This document shows, piece by piece, positions 15,801 to 23,663 of a stretch of DNA of 43,591 nucleotides. The position numbers were made by a program, and so were the translations under genes. How positions within the stretch are numbered: position 1 is the stretch's first letter; the number at the start of each line of letters is the position of its first letter. Source of the DNA: Alistipes timonensis (GTDB lineage: Bacteria; Bacteroidota; Bacteroidia; Bacteroidales; Muribaculaceae); NCBI GenBank assembly GCA_023663385.1, contig JAMPHO010000001.1, positions 182,542-226,132 of the forward strand, written 5' to 3'. The notes below the pieces were generated by a model that had not been told where the DNA came from, searched no databases, and saw only the letters and a list, made by a program, of their open reading frames with translations.

Positions 15801-16807
15801 TCGATTTCGACTTTGCCTGTAGCCTGGTCGGTGATAACGAAGTGGATGTCATCGTTCTGGCCGTTTGCCTGGTCCCAACGGAACGGCATAACCATTTCGT
15901 AAGCGCCAGCCTTGTCGCAGAAGAAGTTGATCGAAGCCCAACCGCCGGAAGTAATGCTGCCGAACTGGTTTTTCGCATCTTCATATTTGATATTCTTACT
16001 ACTCGTAGTCCAACCTGCATCGGTACCATTGGTAGCTGATTCGATTTTGTTGAACGTACCGGGGATTACCGACCAACCAGCGGGAGCGGTTTCGGGAACA
16101 TCAGCACCCTCATCATAGAGTTCGCCAGTAACAACTACATCGGCAAAACCGATACGTTTATTAGACCCCGTATTTCTATTCCACATTTTAATGCGGATAG
16201 TAACTGGACCAGTTACCGCATCGAGACCAGTGATGGGATATGTCAGTAAGCACTTTTCCTTAGTCCAAGTAACGGAAGCCTCATTGCGAGGCCTTTTAGG
16301 GGTCACCTCTGAATCTACCACAACAGATTTATCACCAGCGATAGCCGTAATTTTAAGTCTCCCATCGCCAAATCCATCGAGCATAGCATACATCGACAAA
16401 CCTGTAGCCTTGAATTTGCCAGCAACAGGAGTTACAACGAATTCGATATACTCGTTTTCATTGACATCACCCTTTTCAGCTTCCGTGGAACGATTTTTCA
16501 CTTGGAACTGAGTGCAAGCCCAGCCTGCTCCATCAGTAGTAAAGGCTGTTGCAGACCTTGTCGCAGCAATGTCGGATCCTACCGAAAAAGTAGTAGTAAG
16601 AAGATTCTCAGGATTTACAGTAGCAGTAATACCTTCCGCAGATGAAGCACCCATCGGCCAAGTGACAGTGGCCTCGGTTGCAGCGGATTCCGATTCGGCC
16701 TGGGGGGCCGGGGCGGAGGTTGAAGCGGAGGTCGCGGCGGCGTAGGCGACGCCGGCGGCAAGGATGCCGCTGAAAGCGAGCGCTCCGATCAGTTGTTTGA
16801 TTCGCAT
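12893..16807 (-). CDS. Large multidomain secreted pectin methylesterase (CE8)
   Basis: This 1304-residue protein has a signal peptide (to about residue 23), several beta-rich modules and a C-terminal CE8 pectin methylesterase domain from about residue 862. The CE8 motifs are GGQAVAL, GYQDTY, the nucleophile-bearing GTVDFI (D near 1011) and LGRPW (near 1067). It would remove methyl esters from homogalacturonan and so prepare it for PL1 and GH28. The modules between residues about 40 and 860 resemble carbohydrate-binding jelly rolls but I cannot assign families. The tail has YYNLQGQPV. It is a paralogue of the next gene, with an almost identical stretch after the catalytic domain (SMDKDGNALDLSGRK, TSTNKYTPVLTAEQAAEFTV). 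The N-terminal coding region (about 15950-16620) is clearly richer in A+T than the rest. Confidence 0.9.
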   Translation of the reverse strand: MRIKQLIGALAFSGILAAGVAYAAATSASTSAPAPQAESESAATEATVTWPMGASSAEGITATVNPENLLTTTFSVGSDIAATRSATAFTTDGAGWACTQFQVKNRSTEAEKGDVNENEYIEFVVTPVAGKFKATGLSMYAMLDGFGDGRLKITAIAGDKSVVVDSEVTPKRPRNEASVTWTKEKCLLTYPITGLDAVTGPVTIRIKMWNRNTGSNKRIGFADVVVTGELYDEGADVPETAPAGWSVIPGTFNKIESATNGTDAGWTTSSKNIKYEDAKNQFGSITSGGWASINFFCDKAGAYEMVMPFRWDQANGQNDDIHFVITDQATGKVEIDQHFIFTGGRDDKTIPLEGVISKGRKTFKVTFTGVGNTSYITNIMAPTFNWVSEDYDASRIPSGYLAIPGTLTLSKNYWTENGLQIENETSETPNFGWASNGSSATARVYCAEEGFYSAKFDFYGFYSEGDMTLELKDEATQKVEATAVYHVAAQEVAEILLPGKVTVGKKSLKVSFSNVAGSFCANFYAPEMAIAELGEGTVVGLTVDGRQADAAVVEALNADGAAAISDMVFTAVPAVKATFDNGSAVEAAVKVENGTAVATFAHPVLAEKSFTLTIDGLHIYTAAANDKAVKIVYDAALNQADGSWSNGLYTIRDCNDGWGGTQFKFKPGTHTLEVPSNVIVKQVKFAKLFDNYGPGKVVSVTSEGAETFMPTVSDFVQGGAGAYDLVVNFENHQQGAPITFTLEGSQPVAWFELLVEEVRYEGEPTFKGGVHTATEAKNHAVVTLSFDRPMQDAVATYNGNEVKADGGKTTLKFSLWDLAWDAETVLTLPAGAAKDVDGNANTEAITYTVKVGAQPATVEPVKSVIYVTNVEELRAAVADVMASNKTAEAPRRVIILKDGDYDLGVSADNNAPLLHLNKAFNVSIIGESRDGVVVRGTVKGISYPVFSVRYSTNTYLENFTIKNEIGPDGGQAVALTGGVRDVMVNMLLLGYQDTYVSGDRGYALNCEIHGTVDFICGGGNHYFENCLFVTEREGSVVCAPNTSAAQKWGFVFQNCSIDGIAGYHLGRPWDNNPAAYYLNTTLLSLPAEEGWDKMGTLETRLYEFNSMDKDGNALDLSGRKNPSTSTNKYTPVLTAEQAAEFTVENVLGGDDSWLATEEIATEINAPEGVAYEKEGNYIYWYPVDGAAGYMIYNNGQYVGYASGDCDHFDLATNSGYKKVQARAAEDYSYTIRAIAPNGTMSDHSFAMTPGNPTGIEAPEADNAAVEVLYYNLQGQPVEEGYRGAVIKVSVAADGTRSASKILAD

Positions 16808-16924
16808 TGTGATAAGTAAAGATAGGTAATTAAATAGGTTTATTAAGATAGTCAGGTAGATGAAGTAATAGGTCAGAGATGTGAGGTACGAAGTACGAAG
16901 GATGAGGTGTGTGAGTCAGGTGAA

Positions 16925-16972
16925 AGAAAAGGAAGCCGCCGGGCCGGGTCGGTGCCGGGGCCCGGCGGCTTC
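16925..16972 (-). terminator. Rho-independent terminator after the second large CE8 gene
   Basis: A 14-bp stem with arms GAAGCCGCCGGGCC (16932-16945) and its complement (ending 16972) is followed on the minus strand by CTTTTCTTTC. It lies about 12 bp after the stop codon of the 16985-20692 gene and closes the xyl-CE8 transcription unit. The stem is similar to the hairpin at 22242-22271. Confidence 0.85.
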
Positions 16973-16984
16973 GCAATGGTCAAA

Positions 16985-19900
16985 TCAGAGTTTCACATTT
17001 TTGGTGGCCTCGCCGCGGGCTACCTTCACGGTCACGCCGCGGTAGTTGTCGCTGACGCGCACGCCGCGGAGGTCGTAGTAGAGGGCCTCGGAGCCGTTTT
17101 CGGCCTCAACGCCGTCGATGCCGACGGTGCCGGAGGTGGATACGGCGGCGGAGTGGGCCGAGAGGGTGCCGTTGGTGCTCATGGCGCGCACGGTGTAGGT
17201 CGCGTCGGCGGCCTCAGTGGCGGGAACTGCGTAGGTCGAGGCGTCGCCGGGCACATAAGCCGCGATCTCGCCGAGACGGTAAACCATGTAACCGGCAGCC
17301 TTGGCGTCGGGGGTCCAGGTAACGGCGTTGGCATCCTTGTCGAACGATACGGCGGGAGCGTCGAGCACAACATACTCGCCGGGAGCGTACCAGGAGTCGT
17401 TGCCGCCAAGAACGTTCTCAACGGTGAACTCGGCAGCCTGTTCGGCTGTGAGCACGGGGGTGTACTTGTTGGTCGAGGTAGGCGAGTTCTTGCGACCGCT
17501 CAGGTCGAGGGCCTTTCCGTCCTTGTCCATCGAGTTGTATTCGTAGAAGTGGGTGGGGAGGTTGCCCATGCTGCCCCATCCGGCGGGAGCCACGGCGGAG
17601 AGCATCGTGGTGTTGAGCCAGTAGCAGCGGGGTTCCTCCTTCCAGGGGCGGCCGAGGGTGTAGCCCGAAGCCCCCTTGATGGTGCAGTTCTGCAGCACAT
17701 AGCCCCATTTGAGCAGAGCCGAGGTGGAGGGAGCGGCGATAGCGCCGGCGCTCTGCTGCACGAAGAGGCAGTGGTCGTAGAAGTGGTTGCCGCCGCCGCA
17801 GATGTAGTCAACGGTGCCGTGGAGCTCACAGTTGTAGTAGTAGCCCAGCTCGCCGGTCACCTGGGTGTCCTGCTGGGAGAGGAGGCGCATGTTCACCATG
17901 ATGTCGCGGTTGCCGCCGTAGTGGGCCACGCCGACATCCTTGCGGGGCTTGCCGTAGTCAAGGTCGTTGCGGATGGTGAAGTTCTCCATATAGATATTGG
18001 TGGAGTAGCGGGTCGAGAACACGGGGTTGGAGATGCCGGCGATTTCGCCGCGGAGCACCACGCCGTCGCGGCTCTCGCCGATAATCGACACGTTGAACGC
18101 CTTGTTGAGGTGGAGCATGGCCTTGGCCTCGGAAGAGGAGCCGAGGTTGTAGTCGCCGTTCTTCATAAAGATCACGCGGCGGGGAGCGGCGGCGGTCTTA
18201 TTGGTCTCCATGCAGGAGGCGATGGCGGCCTTGAACTCGTCGATATTGGAAACGATGGTCACGTTCTCAGCGTCGACGGGGAGCACGGGCGCGGGGGCGC
18301 CTACGGTGATTTCAAAGGTCACGGGCTCGGGGTAAGCGTTGCCGTCAACGTCCTTAAGGTCGCCCTGGGCGATGGTGAAGGCGTTGTCGGTGTTCCAGTC
18401 GAGGTTCCAGAGGGAGAACAAAAGGGTCGGGGTGCCCTCACCTTCGGCCTTGGCCTTAAGGTTGCTGCCGTAGGTCGCGGTGCAAGCGGCCATCGGGCGG
18501 TCGAAGGTGAGCTTCACGATGCAGTGGTTCTGGCTCAGGGGGAGCTCGGGGGTGGTCACCGCCTCAAGGATTTCGGGGGTGCCGGTGAGGGGGAGCTCCT
18601 CGACCACGAACTCGAACCAGGCCACGGGCTGCGAGCCGTCCTTGAACTTGAAGGCGATGGGCTGGCCTGCAGCGTGGTTCTCGAAGTTCACAACGAGGTC
18701 GTAGCGGGCCTTCTTGTTGGAGAAATCGTTGTCGGAGGGGAGATAAACGGTGGCGCCTTCGGAGGTGACGTACTCAACGGTGCCGGCGGCGTAGTTGTCG
18801 CCGAGCTGGCAGAAGCGCATCTGCTTCACTACCACGTTGGAGGGAACCGACCAGGTGTGCTCAACGTTGCTCTTGAACTTGAACTGGGTACCGCCCCAGC
18901 CGTCGTTGGAGCTGCGCAGGGTGTAGAGGCCGTTGCTCCAGGAGCCGTCCTCCTTGTTGTTGGCGGTGTCGAACACGAGTTTGACGGTCTTGTCGCCCTC
19001 GGCGGGTTCGAAGAGGTGGATACCCTCGATGGAGAGGGTGAACGACTTGCTGTCCTTGCCCGACTTGCCGGAGAAAGCGGCCTTGGCGGTGGTCCCTTCG
19101 TGGGTAACCGCGGCGTCGGCCTTCGAACCGTCGGCAAACACTACCTTGACGGCGGGCACGGCGGTGTAGCAGCGACCGGCGAGGGTGGCAACGCCCTCAT
19201 CGCCGTTGATGGCTTCGAGGAGCTCCTCGGTGCCAACCTCGGTGTCGTTGACAAGCAGGCTGTTGACAACCACGCCGCCGATGCGGTAGAGGCGCACCTT
19301 ATAGTCGGTCTGGGGGGTAGCGGCGCCTTCGAGGGGGGTGGTGGTGATGTCGACCACGGTAGCCTCGCTGGGCTGGGGAGCGGGCACGGTGATTTTTCGC
19401 ACGTTCACGGGGTAGTCACCGGCGGTGATGGTCGCGTAGCGGCAAGCCAGGTTGAGCACGACCTCCTCCTCGTTGAAGTCGGCGGGGAGGATGAAGTTGT
19501 AGTCGTACCCGTCGAGCGGGGTGTTGACAACGCCGTCGACGGTGATGCCGGTAACGCCCGCGTACTCATAGCCTACGAGCTTCAGCTCGGGGGCGTGGAA
19601 GTTGCCGATGTAGCCGGTGTGGTCGGCGGCGAAAGCCATATCGAGCTTCTTGGCGCCGGTCGAAAGCTTCCCTTCGAGCATCACGGTGAACTCGCTCTCC
19701 TTGTTGTAGGGGAACACGCCCTTGGCCTCAACGTTGCCGCTCTCTTTGTCGACCACGCTGAGGGTGATGGTGCCGGGGTTCGAGGTGTTGCACATCTTGT
19801 AAGAAGCGGTGTACACGCCGGCCTGCTTGCAGTAGAACTCAGTGGAGCAGGAGGTACCACCCTTCACATACGCGATGTGGGCGGGACCGAGGTCGCCGTT

Positions 19901-20692
19901 GCACGCCTGGTAGCGGGTGCCGGTGAAGGTCCAGGGGTAACCCTCGGAGATATTGAACTGGCCGGGAGCCACCTCGCCCTTCCAGTCGGCGGGCACGTCG
20001 ACGGGGGTGGTGGGCACCGGGTCGGTGTCAGGCACCTCAGGCACCTCGACAACCTCCAGGTCGCCGGAAATCACCATATTGCCCATAGCGTAGGTGCGGG
20101 CCTTGGTCTGGTCTTTCTTGGTGTAGAAGTATACGCGCACCTTGAGGGGCTCGGCGGGGGTAGCGGTTATACCCTCCACGGAAGCCGACACGGTGCGGGC
20201 CTTGGCGGTAACGTCGGCGGCGTTGTCGCGCACCGGGGTTTGGAAATCGAGGAGGGTCTTGGTGGTCGAGCCGCAGATTACCTCCAGGGCATAACGACCG
20301 TCGCCCCACCCTACGTTGACAAACTCAAAGGCTATCACCTTGGGGGTGAAGCTCGCGGAGGGGGAAACAACGAACTCGGCGTACTGGTCACCCTTGACGC
20401 CGTTCATAGCGTTGGTAACTGAGTACTTGCACATCACGTCGCCGCCGATTTCCACGGTTCCGGCCTCGTCGAGCCCGGCGCCGCGGTTATAGCTCAGGGT
20501 GAGCCCCTCGCGGGATGCCACGCCCTCGATCAGGGCGTGCTCGCAACCCATGGCCCAGGTCGCGGTGGCCTGTTTCAGGGAAGAGGCTTTCGGCGCCACG
20601 GGTGCCGAGGTGGAGCTGACCGCGGCGTAGGCCGCGCCGGCCAGCAGCAGGCCGCCCAGGGCGGCGCCACCTATAAGTCTTGAAATCTTCAT
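16985..20692 (-). CDS. Large multidomain secreted pectin methylesterase (CE8), paralogue
   Basis: This 1235-residue protein has a signal peptide (MKISRLIGGAALGGLLLAGA and on to about residue 24), several beta-rich modules and a CE8 domain from about residue 812. Key motifs are SQQDTQV, GTVDYI with the nucleophile Asp near 960, and TLGRPW near 1014. The domain order matches that of the neighbouring 12893-16807 gene, including the TWSVPSNVVVKQMRF module and the NSMDKDGKALDLSGRK segment, so the two arose by duplication. The tail is YYDLRGVRV, a divergent form of the YNLQG-type ending. The ATG lies 36 bp after the stop of the xylose transporter, with no terminator visible between, so this extracellular enzyme is probably co-transcribed with xylose catabolism genes. 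Confidence 0.9.
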   Translation of the reverse strand: MKISRLIGGAALGGLLLAGAAYAAVSSTSAPVAPKASSLKQATATWAMGCEHALIEGVASREGLTLSYNRGAGLDEAGTVEIGGDVMCKYSVTNAMNGVKGDQYAEFVVSPSASFTPKVIAFEFVNVGWGDGRYALEVICGSTTKTLLDFQTPVRDNAADVTAKARTVSASVEGITATPAEPLKVRVYFYTKKDQTKARTYAMGNMVISGDLEVVEVPEVPDTDPVPTTPVDVPADWKGEVAPGQFNISEGYPWTFTGTRYQACNGDLGPAHIAYVKGGTSCSTEFYCKQAGVYTASYKMCNTSNPGTITLSVVDKESGNVEAKGVFPYNKESEFTVMLEGKLSTGAKKLDMAFAADHTGYIGNFHAPELKLVGYEYAGVTGITVDGVVNTPLDGYDYNFILPADFNEEEVVLNLACRYATITAGDYPVNVRKITVPAPQPSEATVVDITTTPLEGAATPQTDYKVRLYRIGGVVVNSLLVNDTEVGTEELLEAINGDEGVATLAGRCYTAVPAVKVVFADGSKADAAVTHEGTTAKAAFSGKSGKDSKSFTLSIEGIHLFEPAEGDKTVKLVFDTANNKEDGSWSNGLYTLRSSNDGWGGTQFKFKSNVEHTWSVPSNVVVKQMRFCQLGDNYAAGTVEYVTSEGATVYLPSDNDFSNKKARYDLVVNFENHAAGQPIAFKFKDGSQPVAWFEFVVEELPLTGTPEILEAVTTPELPLSQNHCIVKLTFDRPMAACTATYGSNLKAKAEGEGTPTLLFSLWNLDWNTDNAFTIAQGDLKDVDGNAYPEPVTFEITVGAPAPVLPVDAENVTIVSNIDEFKAAIASCMETNKTAAAPRRVIFMKNGDYNLGSSSEAKAMLHLNKAFNVSIIGESRDGVVLRGEIAGISNPVFSTRYSTNIYMENFTIRNDLDYGKPRKDVGVAHYGGNRDIMVNMRLLSQQDTQVTGELGYYYNCELHGTVDYICGGGNHFYDHCLFVQQSAGAIAAPSTSALLKWGYVLQNCTIKGASGYTLGRPWKEEPRCYWLNTTMLSAVAPAGWGSMGNLPTHFYEYNSMDKDGKALDLSGRKNSPTSTNKYTPVLTAEQAAEFTVENVLGGNDSWYAPGEYVVLDAPAVSFDKDANAVTWTPDAKAAGYMVYRLGEIAAYVPGDASTYAVPATEAADATYTVRAMSTNGTLSAHSAAVSTSGTVGIDGVEAENGSEALYYDLRGVRVSDNYRGVTVKVARGEATKNVKL

Positions 20693-20728
20693 TTTTTAAT
20701 CAGGTATAGGTATTATAAGGTAAAGATG

Positions 20729-22213
20729 TTATTTCTTCTTGGAGCGGTCGCGCCAGAGGGCGGTCATATCCTCCAGGGTCTTACCCTTGGTTTCAGGCAC
20801 GAGCTTGTAGACAAACAGGGCGGCCAGCACGCAGATCACGCCGTAGAGGGCATAGGCGAAGCAGTGGCCGAACTTGTCGCCCATATCGCCGACGCTCATA
20901 TTGTACATCGGCACGAAGGTCGACGACACGATGAAGTTGAAAATCCACTGGAACGCTACGGCGATGGCAACGGCCTGCGAGCGGATGGTGTTGGGGAATA
21001 TCTCCGCGATGAGCACCCAGCAGATGGGGCCCCAGGAGAACATGAAGGAGGCCGAGTAGACCATGATGCTCACTACGGGCATGAGCGGGGGGCACTCGAT
21101 GACGTTGCTCAGGGCCACGCCGAGGGCGCCGACGGCCATACCGATCGAACCCCAGATGAGAAGGGGCTTGCGGCCAAGCTTCTCTACGGTGAACACGGCC
21201 ACGAGGGTGAACGAGATGTTCACGATACCCATGATCACGGTCTGCACCATCGGGTTGCCCATATTCATCGACTCGAAGATGCGCGGCGCGTAGTAGAGCA
21301 CGGCGTTGATGCCGACCGCCTGCTGGAACACCGAGAGCATTACGCCGACGAATATAACCATAACGCCGAACGAGAAGAGGCGCTCGCTCTTTACCTCGAC
21401 GGTCTGCTTGATCTGGTCGAGAATCTCGCGGGCCTTCAGGCGGCCGTTGATGCGCTCAAGTATGGTGAGGGCGCGGGAGTCCTTGCCGGTGAGGGCCAGG
21501 TAGCGCGGGCTCTCGGGCACGAAGCACACCAGGATGGTGAAGATTCCGGCCACGAACGCCTCCGAACCGAACATATAGCGCCAGCCGGTGCTGATGGTCC
21601 AGGGGTCGCTCTGGGGCGAAACGGAGTAGAGGGCCTCCCCCATCTTCTCGATGATGGGCTGGGTGTGCTCGCCGAGAATGAGGAAGTTAACGAAGTATAC
21701 TACCAGCTGGCCGAAGATGATGGCGAACTGGTTCCAGGATACGAGGGTGCCGCGGAGGTTGCTCGGGGCCACCTCGGCGATGTACATCGGGCAGATGGCC
21801 GAGGCGAGGCCCACGCCGATGCCGCCGATCACGCGGTATACGTTGAATGTCCAGAGAAGGCTGTAGGAGGGTACCCCGTAGTCGTAGAACATAAATTCGG
21901 GGTAGTAGGAGCCGAGGGCCGAGATGAAGAAGAACACGCCGGCCACAATCAGCGATTTCTTGCGCCCGAGGTTTCCGGCGAAGTAGCCCGAGAGGGCGGC
22001 GCCGATGATACACCCCAGCAGGGCGCTTGAGGAGGTGATGCCGTGGATGGTGTCGGAGTATACGAAGTCGTTGGCTCCGAGGAAGAAAGCCTGCAGGCCG
22101 CGCTCGGCGCCGGAAATCACGGCGGTGTCATAGCCGAAGAGAAGGCCGCCCAGCACCGCCACCAGGACGATGGAGAACAGGTACAGTTTGCTTCCTTTAT
22201 CGTTGTTGGTCAT
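20729..22213 (-). CDS. xylE: MFS sugar/H+ symporter, probable D-xylose transporter
   Basis: This 494-residue protein belongs to the sugar porter family of the major facilitator superfamily, with 12 predicted membrane segments. Family signatures are present: GGLLFGYDTAVISGAE near the N terminus, LGRKKS in the first cytoplasmic loop, PESPRYL before the central loop, and QQAVGINAVLYYAPRIF in helix 7. It would import xylose with protons across the inner membrane. The substrate assignment rests on its position after xylA and xylB and on length similar to XylE; glucose or arabinose cannot be excluded. A GC-rich hairpin lies between xylA and this gene, which may reduce its expression relative to xylA. 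The next gene downstream is a CE8 enzyme, 36 bp away. Confidence 0.85.
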   Translation of the reverse strand: MTNNDKGSKLYLFSIVLVAVLGGLLFGYDTAVISGAERGLQAFFLGANDFVYSDTIHGITSSSALLGCIIGAALSGYFAGNLGRKKSLIVAGVFFFISALGSYYPEFMFYDYGVPSYSLLWTFNVYRVIGGIGVGLASAICPMYIAEVAPSNLRGTLVSWNQFAIIFGQLVVYFVNFLILGEHTQPIIEKMGEALYSVSPQSDPWTISTGWRYMFGSEAFVAGIFTILVCFVPESPRYLALTGKDSRALTILERINGRLKAREILDQIKQTVEVKSERLFSFGVMVIFVGVMLSVFQQAVGINAVLYYAPRIFESMNMGNPMVQTVIMGIVNISFTLVAVFTVEKLGRKPLLIWGSIGMAVGALGVALSNVIECPPLMPVVSIMVYSASFMFSWGPICWVLIAEIFPNTIRSQAVAIAVAFQWIFNFIVSSTFVPMYNMSVGDMGDKFGHCFAYALYGVICVLAALFVYKLVPETKGKTLEDMTALWRDRSKKK

Positions 22214-22241
22214 GGGATTAGTTTGGTTGGTTTAAGGGAAT

Positions 22242-22271
22242 GAGCCGCCGGGTCCCGGGGCCCGGCGGTTC
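22242..22271 (-). promoter_or_regulatory. GC-rich hairpin between xylA and the transporter gene
   Basis: Arms GAGCCGCCGGG (22242-22252) and CCCGGCGGTTC (22261-22271) form a strong stem with one G-T pair. On the minus strand it is followed by ATTCCCTTAAACC, not a proper T-run. It could be a weak terminator, a processing site or an mRNA-stabilising structure that gives xylA more transcript than the transporter gene. Confidence 0.55.
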
Positions 22272-22299
22272 AGTATGTGTGGGGGGGAGTGACGCCCTA

Positions 22300-23616
22300 T
22301 CAGGCGTACATGTTGATGATAGCCTCGTAGAGCTCCTGCTTGCCGGAGGTAACGGCGGGCTCGGGCTGGGTCTTGGCGTATTCCACAACCTGTTCGAGGG
22401 TCATCTTGCCCTCCTCGAACTCCTTGCCCTTGCCGGCGTCGAAGCTGGCGTAGCGGTCGGCGAGCATCTTCTTGTAGGGCGACTTTTCAAGCACGTCGGC
22501 GGCGCTGAGAAGGGCGCGGGCCATGGCGTCCATGCCGGCGATGTGGGCGATGAAGATGTCCTCCAGGTCGGTGGAGTTGCGACGGGTCTTGGCGTCGAAG
22601 TTGGTACCGCCGTTGCCGAGGCCGCCGTTGCGGATAATCTGCATCATGGCCTGGGTGAGCTCGTAGTTGTCGATGGGGAACTGGTCAGTGTCCCAGCCGT
22701 TCTGGTAGTCGCCGCGGTTGGCGTCGATGGAGCCGAGCATGCCGTTGTCGACAGCCACGGCGAGCTCGTGCTCGAAGGTGTGGCCGGCGAGGGTGGCGTG
22801 GTTCACCTCGATGTTCACCTTGAAGTCGTTCTCCAGGCCGTGGGCTTTGAGGAAGCCGATCACGGTCTCGGTGTCTACGTCGTACTGGTGCTTGGAGGGT
22901 TCCATGGGCTTGGGCTCGATCAGGAAGGTGCCGGTGAAGCCCTTCGAGCGGGCGTAGTCGCGGGCCATGGTGAGCATCATTGCCAGGTGCTCCTTTTCGC
23001 GCTTCTGGTCGGTGTTGAGCAGGCTCATATAGCCTTCGCGGCCACCCCAGAACACATAATTCTGACCGCCGAGGGCGATGGTGGCGTCGATGGCGTTCTT
23101 GATCTGCACGGCGGCGCGGGCCACCACGTCGAAGTCGGGGTTGGTGGCGGCGCCGTTCATATAGCGGCCGTTGCCGAACACGTTGGCGGTGCCCCAGAGG
23201 TTCTTGATGCCGGTAGCGGCCATCTTCTCTTTGAGGTAGGCGGTGATTTCCTGCATGCGGGCCTCGTAGTCAGCGATGTTGTCGAGGTCGCCGATGAGGT
23301 CGGTATCGTGGAAGCAGAAGTACTCGATTCCGAGTTTCTCCATCACCTCGAAGCCGGCGTCGGCTTTCTGCTTGGCGATGGTCATGGCGTCGGCGCCCTC
23401 GTTCCAGGGGAACTTCTTGGTGCCGGTGCCGAACTGGTCGCCACCTTCGGCGCAGAGGGTGTGCCACCAGGCCATGGCGAACTTAAGCCATTCCTTCATG
23501 GGTTTGCCAAGCACGAGGCGCTCGGCGTCGTAGTAGCGGAAAGCCATGGGGTTGTAGCTCTCGGGACCCTCGTAGGCGATTTTGCCGACGGTGGGGAAAT
23601 ACTCTTTCTTTGACAT
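22300..23616 (-). CDS. xylA: Xylose isomerase
   Basis: This is a 438-residue class II xylose isomerase, which interconverts D-xylose and D-xylulose in the cytoplasm using divalent metal. It carries the catalytic FCFHDTDL motif (H103, D106), the VFWGGREGY motif, and the metal-ligand region FLIEPKPMEPSKHQYD. The AWWHTLCAEGGDQFG segment near residue 50 is typical of class II enzymes. The gene follows xylB by 47 bp and precedes the transporter, giving the order xylB-xylA-transporter. Function is firm. Confidence 0.97.
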   Translation of the reverse strand: MSKKEYFPTVGKIAYEGPESYNPMAFRYYDAERLVLGKPMKEWLKFAMAWWHTLCAEGGDQFGTGTKKFPWNEGADAMTIAKQKADAGFEVMEKLGIEYFCFHDTDLIGDLDNIADYEARMQEITAYLKEKMAATGIKNLWGTANVFGNGRYMNGAATNPDFDVVARAAVQIKNAIDATIALGGQNYVFWGGREGYMSLLNTDQKREKEHLAMMLTMARDYARSKGFTGTFLIEPKPMEPSKHQYDVDTETVIGFLKAHGLENDFKVNIEVNHATLAGHTFEHELAVAVDNGMLGSIDANRGDYQNGWDTDQFPIDNYELTQAMMQIIRNGGLGNGGTNFDAKTRRNSTDLEDIFIAHIAGMDAMARALLSAADVLEKSPYKKMLADRYASFDAGKGKEFEEGKMTLEQVVEYAKTQPEPAVTSGKQELYEAIINMYA

Positions 23617-23663
23617 TGCGTTTGGTTGTGTTATGTTTGGTAAGTATATGGTTGCTATGGGGT

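Noticed and set aside
16907..20422. Plus-strand open frame of 1171 codons over the second large CE8 gene
   Set aside because: It is antisense to a CE8 enzyme with intact motifs and shows the same valine-glycine-histidine-rich shadow composition. The same applies to 13079-15286, 22240-23613, 38355-39815 and the minus-strand frame 26221-28089.
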